From: Bordetella parapertussis
GTDB lineage: Bacteria > Pseudomonadota > Gammaproteobacteria > Burkholderiales > Burkholderiaceae_B
Assembly (NCBI GenBank): GCA_943331855.1
Contig: CALQNE010000015.1
Coordinates: 1 to 29,899 of the forward strand
Direction of reading: 5' to 3'
DNA: 29,899 nucleotides
Positions 1 through 7,189 of this stretch are shown piece after piece; the first letter of the stretch is position 1; every line of letters starts with the position of its first letter. The position numbers were made by a program, and so were the translations under genes. The notes beneath the pieces are model-generated. The model had not been told where the DNA came from and made no database searches. It was given only the letters and a program-made list of their open reading frames with translations.

Positions 1-1054
1 CAATATCGTTACGCGCACTTGAACGCTGCCCGGTTTGAGTGTTGAGCCACGGTACGGGGTCGCGAATCATGGCGTCGTAAATGGCCAAATCAGCCGGCTC
101 AAACACCCAGGCCGCATAGCGACGGGCATCCGGCAACTTATTATTTTCAATCGCCTCGTACAAATAAGGCATGAGTTCAGCAGAACCCAACACACGATCG
201 GCGACAAGTTGATCAAACAATTTAATACAGGCGCCATACGGTGCAAACACTTTGATTGCTTCAGCAGCACTTGCGCGTTGGCCAGCCATATGACGCGCCT
301 CAAGCTGGGCACAAAGAATCTGGGGATTCGGGTTGGTCACATCACCCAGATCACGTACCGAACCAAAGTCACCAGAGCGTGCAGCTGCAAGTATCCATTC
401 ACCCTTGAGTCGGTCTGCCAGATAGGCACCCTTATTTTTGTCAATAAATTCGGTCAGGGTTTGTTGGACCCCCGGCATGTGCGTCGACCCGAGCTGCGTA
501 CGCAATGACCAGTACTCTGGATACATCGCAAGCACATCACCACGTGCCTGCGGCACAAAGCTGGCCAGTTGCGCAAATTGTTTGGCGTTCATGGCGTTGC
601 GCGCTGCAGCCACCGCGCGGGCGGCGGGTGTCGAGTCTGAGTCAGCAATCGAGGCGCCCGCAGGTACGCTGGTATTAGGCGCCGTCGAGGCAGCATTGCT
701 TGGCCTTGCAGGCGCTGCGGCTGCAGCATCGCTACGCTGCGTCGCGCCCGGGGTTGGCACCGCGCCCTGAGACGAGCTCGTCGCCGCCGTGCTTGCATCC
801 GGCACGGGCACCAAGGTGCCGTCGGCACGCAACACAAACCGGGCAGGGCCTTGCCCCTCAGCAGACTGCGCAGCCGGGGTTGCCGCCCCCTGGGCCCAAA
901 CCATCGGCTGAGTGCACAGCAACAGCACGCAAACGCCCAGCAACCAAGTCGGGAGGGTCGAGCTGCAGGCGCCAAAAACTGGTCGCCGAGCGTCTCGCCC
1001 AACCGCACGACTACCGCTTAATCCACAATTCTGATACTTTGTTTGCACGCGCAT
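1..1054 (-). CDS. slt: Slt-type soluble lytic murein transglycosylase, N-terminal part (3' end outside window)
   Basis: The minus-strand frame stays open from an ATG at 1054 to the left edge, giving 351 codons without the C-terminus. Residues 1-54 look like a long signal sequence: a basic n-region, a hydrophobic core near residues 37-50 and a VWA cleavage site before QG. An Ala/Pro/Thr/Ser-rich linker follows to about residue 150. From about 155 the sequence resembles the alpha-superhelical U-domain of Slt70 enzymes, with short helical repeats and motifs such as PEYWSLRTQL and GAYLADRLKGEW. Slt enzymes cleave the MurNAc-GlcNAc bond of peptidoglycan in the periplasm and form 1,6-anhydro ends. 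The catalytic SLT domain with its Glu would lie left of position 1 and is not seen. A weak GAGG ribosome site precedes the ATG. The gene diverges from the 5-FCL gene with a 42-bp gap. Confidence 0.8.
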   Translation of the reverse strand, partial: MRVQTKYQNCGLSGSRAVGRDARRPVFGACSSTLPTWLLGVCVLLLCTQPMVWAQGAATPAAQSAEGQGPARFVLRADGTLVPVPDASTAATSSSQGAVPTPGATQRSDAAAAAPARPSNAASTAPNTSVPAGASIADSDSTPAARAVAAARNAMNAKQFAQLASFVPQARGDVLAMYPEYWSLRTQLGSTHMPGVQQTLTEFIDKNKGAYLADRLKGEWILAAARSGDFGSVRDLGDVTNPNPQILCAQLEARHMAGQRASAAEAIKVFAPYGACIKLFDQLVADRVLGSAELMPYLYEAIENNKLPDARRYAAWVFEPADLAIYDAMIRDPVPWLNTQTGQRSSARNDI

Positions 1055-1096
1055 GAACCGCCTCATCACCACTAATTGTCAGCACCCTTGCGACAC

Positions 1097-1741
1097 ATGT
1101 CAAAGAATAACGCAGACCTGCTGCGCACGCGCTTGCGAAAGCTTCGTCAGACCCTGTCTGTGGCAGAGCGCCAACACGACAGCCAAGCGCTATGTGCGCG
1201 CTTGCAAGCGTGGTTTGACCAGCGCCTGGCACTGAATAACGTCTCGCAGCAATCTACGCCCCTGATTGTGGCAGGCTTTTGGCCGCTTGAATACGAACCC
1301 GATTTACGCCCACTCTTGCATCAACTTGACCAAAATCAAGTGATCGTCTGCCTGCCTGTCATCGTTGAACGCCATGCCCCGCTAGAGTTTCATCGCTGGA
1401 CGCCCAACACCACACTGACCGCTCAAGGCTTTGGCGTGATGGAACCTCCGCGTCAACAGACGTTGATTCCCGACATTTTGCTCGTGCCTACACTCGGGTT
1501 TACAACAAAGGCAGCCCGACTTGGGTACGGTGGCGGTTACTACGACCGCAGTCTGGCGGCCTTGCACCACGCGGGCAAAAAACCGCTCAAGATTGGCATT
1601 GCCTGGGGGCAGGGTCTATTGACTCAAGCCAGTCATTCAAGCGATCAAGCCTTCGCGCCCCAAGCGCATGACGTCCTTCTTGACGCGATCGCAACCCCTC
1701 TAGGTTGGGTTCCCGCGGCACCCTCACTCGCAGTCCTCTGA
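1097..1741 (+). CDS. ygfA: 5-formyltetrahydrofolate cyclo-ligase (5-FCL)
   Basis: This 214-residue protein matches the 5-FCL family, which uses ATP to convert 5-formyl-THF to 5,10-methenyl-THF in the cytoplasm and returns this storage folate to one-carbon metabolism. The N-terminal LRTRLRKLRQTLS segment fits the family's basic nucleotide and folate-binding region. The LGYGGGYYDRSL motif near residues 146-157 is the diagnostic glycine-rich phosphate-binding loop. I chose ATG at 1097. An in-frame TTG at 1076 would add seven residues with no family support. No clear Shine-Dalgarno sequence is present. In many proteobacteria 6S RNA lies just upstream of this gene, but the 42-bp gap to the divergent slt gene leaves no room for it here. 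Confidence 0.92.
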   Translation: MSKNNADLLRTRLRKLRQTLSVAERQHDSQALCARLQAWFDQRLALNNVSQQSTPLIVAGFWPLEYEPDLRPLLHQLDQNQVIVCLPVIVERHAPLEFHRWTPNTTLTAQGFGVMEPPRQQTLIPDILLVPTLGFTTKAARLGYGGGYYDRSLAALHHAGKKPLKIGIAWGQGLLTQASHSSDQAFAPQAHDVLLDAIATPLGWVPAAPSLAVL

Positions 1742-1835
1742 GCCAAATCAACGAAACATCCCTTAGGTTGTCGATTTATCGATCAAGCATCGACTAAACT
1801 TGAGGCTGTTGACTGATTTGCTCATGGAGATCTCG

Positions 1836-2825
1836 ATGACCTTTACCAAAACTATCCGCGGTGTCATGCTTGCCGCGGGCTTTGCATCCGCAGCTTTTAC
1901 TGGCCTGGCCAGCGCGCAAGCTTATCCCACTAAACCAGTGTCACTGATTGTGCCGTTTGCGGCGGGTGGCCCGACAGATGTTTTGGCGCGCACGTTAGCT
2001 GCATCCATGTCTAAAAGCCTCGGCCAAACCGTAGTCGTAGAAAATCGTCTGGGCGCTGGTGGCACCGTCGCCTCAAACGCTGTGGCCAAAGCCGCCCCAG
2101 ATGGCTACACGCTGTTCATTCATCACAACGGCATGGCAACTGCACCAACGCTTTATCGCAAGCTGCCATTCAACGCGCTCACCGACTTCACCTTCATCAG
2201 CTTGGTTGCCGATGTGCCAATGACGTTATTGGGCAGCAAAAATTTTCCGCCCAACACGATGCCTGAGTTCATCAAGTACGCAAAAGAGAAAGGCGACAAA
2301 ATCAATCTGGCTAATGCTGGATTAGGTGCAGTCTCGCAACTTTGTGGCACCTTGCTGCAACAAGCGCTGGGCGTAGGCTTTACTGCCATTCCTTACTCGG
2401 GTACGGCCCCTGCCATGACTGCGCTGTTGGGCGGCCAGCTTGATGTGTTGTGCGATCAAACTACCCAGACGTTGCCACAAATTAAAGGCAACACCGTCAA
2501 ACTATACGGCGTCACTTCAGCCGAACGTTTGTCTTACTTGCCCGACACCCCCACGCTGCGTGAAAGCGGTTTAAAAGATTTTGAGATCGTGGTGTGGCAC
2601 GGTATTTATGGCCCCAAGGGCATGGCACCTGACGTCGTAGCAACGGTCAATAAAGCGGTGAAAGATGCGCTCAAAGACCCCGCAGTCATTCAAAAAGCCG
2701 GCGACTTAGGCGCAGTGATCGTCCCTGAAGCCAAGCAAACTCCGGCCGCACTGCAAGCGTGGCTAAAGTTAGAGATCGACAAGTGGGCACCTTTGCTGAA
2801 GGCAGCAAACCAATACGCTGACTAA
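1836..2825 (+). CDS. Bug-family tripartite tricarboxylate transporter substrate-binding protein
   Basis: This is a 329-residue periplasmic solute receptor of the Bug (TctC) family. A Sec signal peptide ends at about ASAQA-YPTK (residues 25-30). The family signatures follow: LIVPFAAGGPTDVLAR, a VENRLGAGGTVA motif, a PYSGTAPAMTALLGGQLD stretch, and SYLPDTPTLRESG in the C-terminal half. Bug proteins bind carboxylates or related small acids through backbone contacts in two helix-start loops. The ATG at 1836 is preferred because GGAG sits seven bases upstream (1826-1829) and the signal peptide then has normal length; in-frame starts at 1800 (TTG) and 1824 (ATG) are less likely. No tctA or tctB membrane genes are adjacent, so this is an orphan receptor. 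The ligand cannot be read from the sequence. Confidence 0.92.
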   Translation: MTFTKTIRGVMLAAGFASAAFTGLASAQAYPTKPVSLIVPFAAGGPTDVLARTLAASMSKSLGQTVVVENRLGAGGTVASNAVAKAAPDGYTLFIHHNGMATAPTLYRKLPFNALTDFTFISLVADVPMTLLGSKNFPPNTMPEFIKYAKEKGDKINLANAGLGAVSQLCGTLLQQALGVGFTAIPYSGTAPAMTALLGGQLDVLCDQTTQTLPQIKGNTVKLYGVTSAERLSYLPDTPTLRESGLKDFEIVVWHGIYGPKGMAPDVVATVNKAVKDALKDPAVIQKAGDLGAVIVPEAKQTPAALQAWLKLEIDKWAPLLKAANQYAD

Positions 2826-2847
2826 TATTCTGACTCGCGCAATAAAC

Positions 2848-2877
2848 AAAACGGCCTTCTGATTCGAAGGCCGTTTT
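2848..2877. terminator. Bidirectional rho-independent terminator
   Basis: A perfect 12-bp stem (AAAACGGCCTTC, 2848-2859, with GAAGGCCGTTTT, 2866-2877) has a 6-nt loop and A/T runs on both sides. It lies between the convergent bug gene (ends 2825) and metF (ends 2908) and can serve both strands. Confidence 0.92.
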
Positions 2878-2907
2878 ACTTCACGTACGCATCAACGTCG
2901 GATCAGG

Positions 2908-3753
2908 TTAATCAACCAAGCCGCGCCAAATCGCAAGCGTTGCCTCAGCGTTATTCAAGGTATAAAAGTGCAAACCTGGCACGTCATTATCTAGCAAGGT
3001 CTCGCACAAATCCGTCACCACCTCGGTACCAAACGCGCGAATCGATTCTTTATCATCGCCCATTTCTGCCAGACGGAGTCGAATCCAACGCGGCACTTCA
3101 GCGCCACACATTTCTGAAAACCGCATCAGCTGCGTGTAATTGGTGATGGGCATAATACCCGGCACAATCGGGATGTTCACGCCCTTGGCTTGCGCGCGAT
3201 CGACAAAGTCAAAATACGCATCAGCGTTAAAGAAATACTGCGTAATTGCGCTGTCTGCACCAGCGTTCACTTTGTTCACAAAGTGCGCCAGATCCTGTTC
3301 TGGCCCTGCCGCCTGCGGATGCATCTCAGGGTAGGCGGCCACTTCAATATGAAACCAATCGCCGGTTTCTTTGCGAATCAGTTCAACCAAATCATTAGCA
3401 TGGCGTAACGCACCTGCCGCATCGGCACCCATACCCGAAGGCATGTCACCACGCAGCGCCACAATGCGGCGCACACCTTCTTGACGATACAACTGCAACA
3501 AGGCCTTGAGCTCGTCGCGACTTGAACCGATACAAGACAAGTGCGGTGCCGCATCGCGCCCCATCTCGCGCAAGACACGCACCGTATCTAACGTGCCATC
3601 GCGCGTTGAACCGCCTGCGCCAAACGTCACACTGCAGTAATGCGGATCGATGACCAACATCTGCCGTGCGCCCTCAACAAGACGCTGTTTAGCAGCGTCA
3701 TCGCGGGGCGGAAAAAATTCTAGGCTAAAGGCCGGGCTAGCTTGCATCGTCAT
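2908..3753 (-). CDS. metF: 5,10-methylenetetrahydrofolate reductase
   Basis: This 281-residue flavoprotein has the normal length for bacterial MetF. It reduces 5,10-methylene-THF to 5-methyl-THF with NAD(P)H and FAD, supplying the methyl group for methionine synthase. Visible family motifs are SLEFFPPRDD near the N-terminus (with the conserved Glu), YCSVTFGAGGSTRDGT around residues 39-54, and VALRGDMP near 98-105. The ATG at 3753 lies three bases after the stop of the upstream membrane-protein gene; a second ATG two codons in is an alternative. Neither has a strong ribosome-binding site, which suggests translational coupling. It is the last gene of the SAH-riboswitch operon ahcY - membrane protein - metF. 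Confidence 0.95.
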   Translation of the reverse strand: MTMQASPAFSLEFFPPRDDAAKQRLVEGARQMLVIDPHYCSVTFGAGGSTRDGTLDTVRVLREMGRDAAPHLSCIGSSRDELKALLQLYRQEGVRRIVALRGDMPSGMGADAAGALRHANDLVELIRKETGDWFHIEVAAYPEMHPQAAGPEQDLAHFVNKVNAGADSAITQYFFNADAYFDFVDRAQAKGVNIPIVPGIMPITNYTQLMRFSEMCGAEVPRWIRLRLAEMGDDKESIRAFGTEVVTDLCETLLDNDVPGLHFYTLNNAEATLAIWRGLVD

Positions 3754-3756
3754 TGA

Positions 3757-4095
3757 TTATTTATTGATTAAGTTCGTCAAGAAGCCAGAAATCAAGCTGT
3801 ACAACAGCGCGCCCCCAACTGCCCACCAAAAGCCGTTGACCTGAAAGCCTTTGAGGATTGAGCCGGCCAGCCAGAACATCAGCGCGTTGATCACAAACAA
3901 AAACAAACCAACGGTCACGATCGTGATCGGCAAGGTCAACAACACAAACAACGGTTTAACCAACATGTTGATCAAACCCAGCACCAACGCGGCCCACATC
4001 GCCGACCAAAAGCTCGCCACAACGATGCCGGGCAAGACATATGCAACGACCAATAAGGCAACTGCATTAAGTATCCAGACAAGTAGCAAAGTCAT
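3757..4095 (-). CDS. Phage-holin-family (PF04020-type) small membrane protein
   Basis: This 112-residue protein is almost entirely hydrophobic with about four membrane segments (roughly residues 2-24, 28-46, 50-78 and 84-108). It fits the 'phage holin family, 4-TMS' group (PF04020) found in many non-phage bacterial genomes, including the MLVKPLFVLLTLPITIVTVGLFLFV-like region characteristic of that family, seen here around residues 44-68. No lysis genes are near, and its function is not established. It sits between ahcY and metF, and its stop lies 3 bp before the metF start. A GGAG ribosome site sits about 10 nt before the ATG. Co-transcription with methyl-cycle genes is recurrent in Burkholderiales as far as I recall, but a role in that cycle is unproven. 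Confidence 0.85.
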   Translation of the reverse strand: MTLLLVWILNAVALLVVAYVLPGIVVASFWSAMWAALVLGLINMLVKPLFVLLTLPITIVTVGLFLFVINALMFWLAGSILKGFQVNGFWWAVGGALLYSLISGFLTNLINK

Positions 4096-4186
4096 GATGA
4101 ACTCCGGGTGAGTAAAACGTAGCGAGCGACGGGCTTGACCAGGCGACCTTGCCTAACACTGCAGACAAGGTCGCACGGTTAGTGGC

Positions 4187-5605
4187 TTAATAACGGTACT
4201 GTTCGCTTTTGAAGGGGCCTTCTTGCTTAACGCTGATGTAAGCAGCTTGCTGCGGTGTCAATGTTGACAAGTGTGCGCCGATTTTTGCAAGATGCAAACG
4301 AGCCACTTTTTCATCAAGATGCTTGGGCAACACATAGACCTGACCCGAAGTGTACTGTTCGTTACGGCTAAACAGTTCGATCTGCGCCATCGTTTGATTG
4401 GTAAACGATGATGACATCACAAACGATGGATGGCCAGTACCGCAACCCAAGTTCACCAGACGACCCTTTGCCAACAAGATAATGCGCTTGCCGTCTGGGA
4501 AAATCACATGGTCAACCTGTGGCTTGATTTCTTCCCACTTCAGGTTTTCAATGCCGACGACATCAATTTCGTTATCGAAGTGACCGATGTTGCAAACGAT
4601 TGCCTGGTCTTTCATGCGGTCCATGTGGGCACGCGTGATGACGTTGTAGTTGCCCGTAGCAGTCACGAAGATGTCAGCCTTGTCGGCAGCCTCTTCCATG
4701 GTGACCACTTTGAAACCTTCCATCGCCGCTTGCAAGGCGCAGATCGGGTCGATTTCAGTGACCCAAACTTGTGCGCGCAAAGCTGCCAAGGCTTGAGCCG
4801 AGCCCTTGCCCACGTCGCCGTAACCGGCTACGACCGCAACTTTACCGGCGATCATCACATCGGTTGCGCGCTTAATCGCGTCAACCAACGACTCACGGCA
4901 GCCGTAGAGGTTGTCAAACTTTGACTTGGTGACCGAGTCATTGACATTAATCGCAGCAAAGGCGAGTTCGCCTTTCTTTGACATGTTGTACAGGCGCAAG
5001 ACACCTGTGGTGGTCTCTTCAGTTACGCCTTTGATCTGGGCTAAACGGGTTGAGTACCATTTTGGATCACGCTTGATCGTTGCCTTGATCGCAGCAAACA
5101 GCACCACTTCTTCTTCAGACGATGGGTTGTTCAGCACCGACAAATCTGACTCGGCCTTTGTGCCCAGATGCAAAAGCAGTGTGGCATCGCCACCGTCATC
5201 CAAAATCATGTTGGCTTGGTGGTCGCCTGGCCATTCAAAAATCTTGTGGGTGTATTCCCAGTACTCAACCAAGGTTTCGCCTTTCTTGGCAAACACAGGT
5301 GTGCCCACGGCCGCAATAGCTGCAGCAGCATGGTCTTGGGTTGAAAAAATATTGCACGATGCCCAACGCACTTCAGCACCAAGTGCTTGCAGTGTTTCGA
5401 TGAGCACAGCCGTTTGAATCGTCATATGCAGGCTGCCTGTGATACGGGCACCTTTCAACGGCTTGGTTTTGCTGAACTCTTCACGCGTGGCCATCAAGCC
5501 AGGCATTTCGGTTTCAGCGATCTGGATTTCGCGACGTCCCCACTCTGCAAGTGAAAGGTCGGCAACGTAGAAGTCAGTAAATTTTTTGTGTGTAGCAACA
5601 GTCAT
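4187..5605 (-). CDS. ahcY: S-adenosyl-L-homocysteine hydrolase
   Basis: This 472-residue NAD-dependent cytoplasmic enzyme hydrolyses S-adenosylhomocysteine to adenosine and homocysteine, removing the product inhibitor of methyltransferases. Family signatures are clear: the [16 protein letters not shown] motif of the substrate domain, an [10 protein letters not shown] segment, the Rossmann motif [12 protein letters not shown], and the C-terminal KSEQYRY tail that contributes to NAD binding in the neighbouring subunit. The length equals that usual for beta- and gammaproteobacterial long-form AhcY. I chose ATG 5605 (MTVATHKK); an upstream TTG or ATG would add an unsupported extension that overlaps the leader. 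A GGAG lies about 11 nt upstream. It is first in an operon with the membrane protein and metF, controlled by the SAH riboswitch at 5690-5796. Confidence 0.97.
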   Translation of the reverse strand: MTVATHKKFTDFYVADLSLAEWGRREIQIAETEMPGLMATREEFSKTKPLKGARITGSLHMTIQTAVLIETLQALGAEVRWASCNIFSTQDHAAAAIAAVGTPVFAKKGETLVEYWEYTHKIFEWPGDHQANMILDDGGDATLLLHLGTKAESDLSVLNNPSSEEEVVLFAAIKATIKRDPKWYSTRLAQIKGVTEETTTGVLRLYNMSKKGELAFAAINVNDSVTKSKFDNLYGCRESLVDAIKRATDVMIAGKVAVVAGYGDVGKGSAQALAALRAQVWVTEIDPICALQAAMEGFKVVTMEEAADKADIFVTATGNYNVITRAHMDRMKDQAIVCNIGHFDNEIDVVGIENLKWEEIKPQVDHVIFPDGKRIILLAKGRLVNLGCGTGHPSFVMSSSFTNQTMAQIELFSRNEQYTSGQVYVLPKHLDEKVARLHLAKIGAHLSTLTPQQAAYISVKQEGPFKSEQYRY

Positions 5606-5689
5606 GGCGAGAAGGGCTCCGGTGAGCCTGCTCAGCAATGCGATGTTGGGGTGAAATTGAGCACCACCTCAATCGCTGTCTGGCAGGAT

Positions 5690-5796
5690 TGGGTGAGCGC
5701 CGTTAAGGTTGGCAAAAGCACCAACGGTAACGTGAAAGCTAATGAGCCTGGCGAATCGGCAAACTGCAGCGGACTCGTCGCAACGCTCCTCAAAAG
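5690..5796 (-). promoter_or_regulatory. SAH riboswitch in the ahcY leader
   Basis: Read on the minus strand, the leader holds the conserved blocks of the S-adenosylhomocysteine riboswitch: GAGGAGCGTTGCGAC near the 5' end (about 5793-5778), CCAGGCTC in the middle (about 5750-5743) and AACGGCGCTCACC at the 3' end (about 5703-5691). The 5' GAGGAGCG and the 3' CGCTC can pair to form the outer stem, as in the known class. SAH binding turns expression on in this class. The element ends about 85 nt before the ahcY ATG. Between the CCAGGCTC block and the 3' block is a variable arm with a GTTGGTGCTTTTGCCAAC hairpin. Confidence 0.92.
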
Positions 5797-5803
5797 CGTA
5801 ACA

Positions 5804-5832
5804 ATTGTAGCGCGTTTAATTTGCACTTGCAG
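5804..5832 (-). promoter_or_regulatory. Candidate sigma70 promoter of the ahcY operon
   Basis: On the minus strand a good -10 hexamer TACAAT (5809-5804) lies 17 bp after a poor -35-like CTGCAA (5832-5827). Transcription would begin near 5797, exactly at the 5' border of the riboswitch. This position is the main support; the -35 is weak. Confidence 0.5.
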
Positions 5833-5879
5833 CAAAATTTTGTGACACAACCGGTTGAACTGGTAGGGCTTTAGGTTTC

Positions 5880-5899
5880 AAAAAGCCTGATCGTTCAGG
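5880..5899 (-). terminator. Weak candidate terminator after the small coiled-coil gene
   Basis: On the minus strand a 5-bp stem CCTGA/TCAGG with a 4-nt loop (5899-5886) is followed by C and a run of five T (5884-5880). It lies just beyond the stop of the 84-residue protein. The stem is short, so this is tentative. Confidence 0.35.
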
Positions 5900-5909
5900 A
5901 ATGCTTAAC

Positions 5910-6164
5910 TTAGTTGGTGTATTTGGTCACGTACACGGCTGCCGCAAACAGACTTGGCAACAAGCCTGCTAACAGCGCCATGATGCGCCACGTTAACTTG
6001 GTCATTTCGCTGTGTAACGTTGTTTCGACCCTGCCAATTGAGGCAGCCATGAGAGTTTCGACCCTGGCAATTGAGGCCGACATACGAGTTTCGAGGCAGG
6101 CCAAATCCTCGCGCGTGGCGAGGGTTGGGATGATAGCTTCTAAGCGAGTGAGTCGTGTTTCCAT
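5910..6164 (-). CDS. Small coiled-coil protein with C-terminal membrane anchor (unknown function)
   Basis: This 84-residue protein is not one I can name. Residues 1-55 form a probable coiled coil with an 11-residue repeat: ETRMSASIARV, ETLMAASIGRV and the looser ETTLHSEMTKL (residues 25-57). The first two repeats are also clear in DNA as a 33-bp tandem repeat. Residues about 60-79 (RIMALLAGLLPSLFAAAVYV) form one hydrophobic segment, so the protein is probably a tail-anchored inner-membrane protein. Similar short coiled-coil plus anchor proteins are common as hypothetical proteins in proteobacteria and phages. The ATG at 6164 has only a close TAGG upstream. It lies between the ahcY leader and the lactonase-like gene, and co-transcription with the latter is possible (68-bp gap). 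Confidence 0.7.
   Translation of the reverse strand: METRLTRLEAIIPTLATREDLACLETRMSASIARVETLMAASIGRVETTLHSEMTKLTWRIMALLAGLLPSLFAAAVYVTKYTN
6022..6120. repeat. 33-bp tandem repeat encoding hendecad coiled-coil units
   Basis: Units begin with GTTTCG at 6022, 6055 and 6088 (period 33 bp). The first two units are nearly identical (GTTTCGACCCTG.CAATTGAGG core) and the third is diverged. Each encodes 11 residues of the small coiled-coil protein on the minus strand. Confidence 0.75.
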
Positions 6165-6232
6165 GCCTAAATTTTAAAGGGCGTGCGGGCTCATTTGCAA
6201 TACGTATTTCTCGTTTAGTGTGTGACTAAATG

Positions 6233-7030
6233 TTAGCCCTTCGGTGGCAAATGCAACGCCACAATGTCGTTGGCTGGGTCACCATGAAATGGGTAACGCG
6301 CCCGCACCAGTGGATCATGCCCGGGCACGATATGCTGGGGCGAATCGGCTGCTTCACGCAAGATGCCGTAGCCATCGAGCATTTCACCTAGATGAAACAC
6401 AATCGGAAACGGCGAGGGTTTTTCCATGTTTTCGTAGTAATGGCTGGCGTCTGAGGCCAGTACGACCCAACCGCGCGCGGTGTGCACGCGTAACGATTGC
6501 AGGCCCTTTGTGTGGCCACCGATTTTGATCAGTTCAATACCCTCGTAAAGGGTCTCACGTCCGTTATGAAACACCACGCGATCCGCATACACGCGACGAA
6601 CTAGATTCACCACATCTTCGATATCGTAGGCGTGTCTGAACAAGCCTTGGCACATGTGTCGTCCACAGGCGTAATCCACTTCACCGTCTTGAATATGAAA
6701 TCGCGCATTAGGTAACAAGCTGATGTTGCCCGCATGGTCGTAATGCAAATGGGTAATCACAACGTCTTGGACATCTTCTGGGGCAACACCCAATAACGCC
6801 AGCGAACCCACGGGGCAGCGAGTCAGTGCGCGCCCACGTTGTTTAGCCTGTTCGGCGTTAAACCCCGTATCCACCATGATGGTTCTGCCCTCGCCACGAA
6901 TCAGCCAAACGAAATAATCCATGGGCATGGGTTCGTCGTGTGGATCGTGGGTGATGAAGTTCTCGCGACGCGTGCGCTTAGGCATGGTGGCGTAACGCAA
7001 CGCAAAAATCTCATAATTTGGTAGTGTCAT
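6233..7030 (-). CDS. Metallo-beta-lactamase-fold hydrolase, N-acyl homoserine lactonase-like
   Basis: This 265-residue protein has the full zinc-site set of the metallo-beta-lactamase superfamily: HLHYDH at residues 94-99, GGHTKG (His ligand), ASDASHYYEN (bridging Asp) and VPGHDP (last His). The overall form, with an N-terminal YFVWLIRGEGRTIMVDTGF strand pair and the ASDASHYYEN block, is that of the AttM/AiiB-like lactonase family. These open lactone rings, including acyl-homoserine lactones, but many members act on other lactones or esters. The ATG at 7030 is chosen because GGAGA lies six bases upstream; an upstream start at 7069 would add 13 residues. It diverges from the beta-hydroxyacid dehydrogenase gene across a 159-bp gap. 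Its substrate cannot be decided here; hydrolysis of a lactone in a hydroxy-acid pathway is a reasonable guess. Confidence 0.85.
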   Translation of the reverse strand: MTLPNYEIFALRYATMPKRTRRENFITHDPHDEPMPMDYFVWLIRGEGRTIMVDTGFNAEQAKQRGRALTRCPVGSLALLGVAPEDVQDVVITHLHYDHAGNISLLPNARFHIQDGEVDYACGRHMCQGLFRHAYDIEDVVNLVRRVYADRVVFHNGRETLYEGIELIKIGGHTKGLQSLRVHTARGWVVLASDASHYYENMEKPSPFPIVFHLGEMLDGYGILREAADSPQHIVPGHDPLVRARYPFHGDPANDIVALHLPPKG

Positions 7031-7189
7031 GATGTCTCCGGATGCCGTTTTGCTCGGCTTGTAGGTCATTCTGAGAGCTGCCCATGGTGCTTGTCAAGCT
7101 CGCTGTTACGCGCCTCGCTTGACATGGGTAAAGCCAAACACAGACAATCAGGCTCTACTGAACCCACTTTTTAAAAAGGCACGTCAAAG

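Noticed and set aside
1..1054. Other open frames over 1-1054 on both strands
   Set aside because: They are Arg/Pro/Cys-rich shadow frames produced by the lytic transglycosylase reading; only the 1054-to-1 frame yields a signal peptide and family motifs.
1055..1096. 6S RNA upstream of the 5-FCL gene
   Set aside because: The gap is 42 bp, far too short for a 6S RNA of about 180 nt.
1770..1794. Operator-like inverted repeat GTCGAT/ATCGAC before the first Bug gene
   Set aside because: Arms of 6 bp with a 13-bp spacer are expected by chance, and no promoter could be placed beside it.
3757..4095. Phage lysis cassette or prophage
   Set aside because: The holin-family protein stands alone in a metabolic operon with no endolysin, integrase or structural genes nearby.
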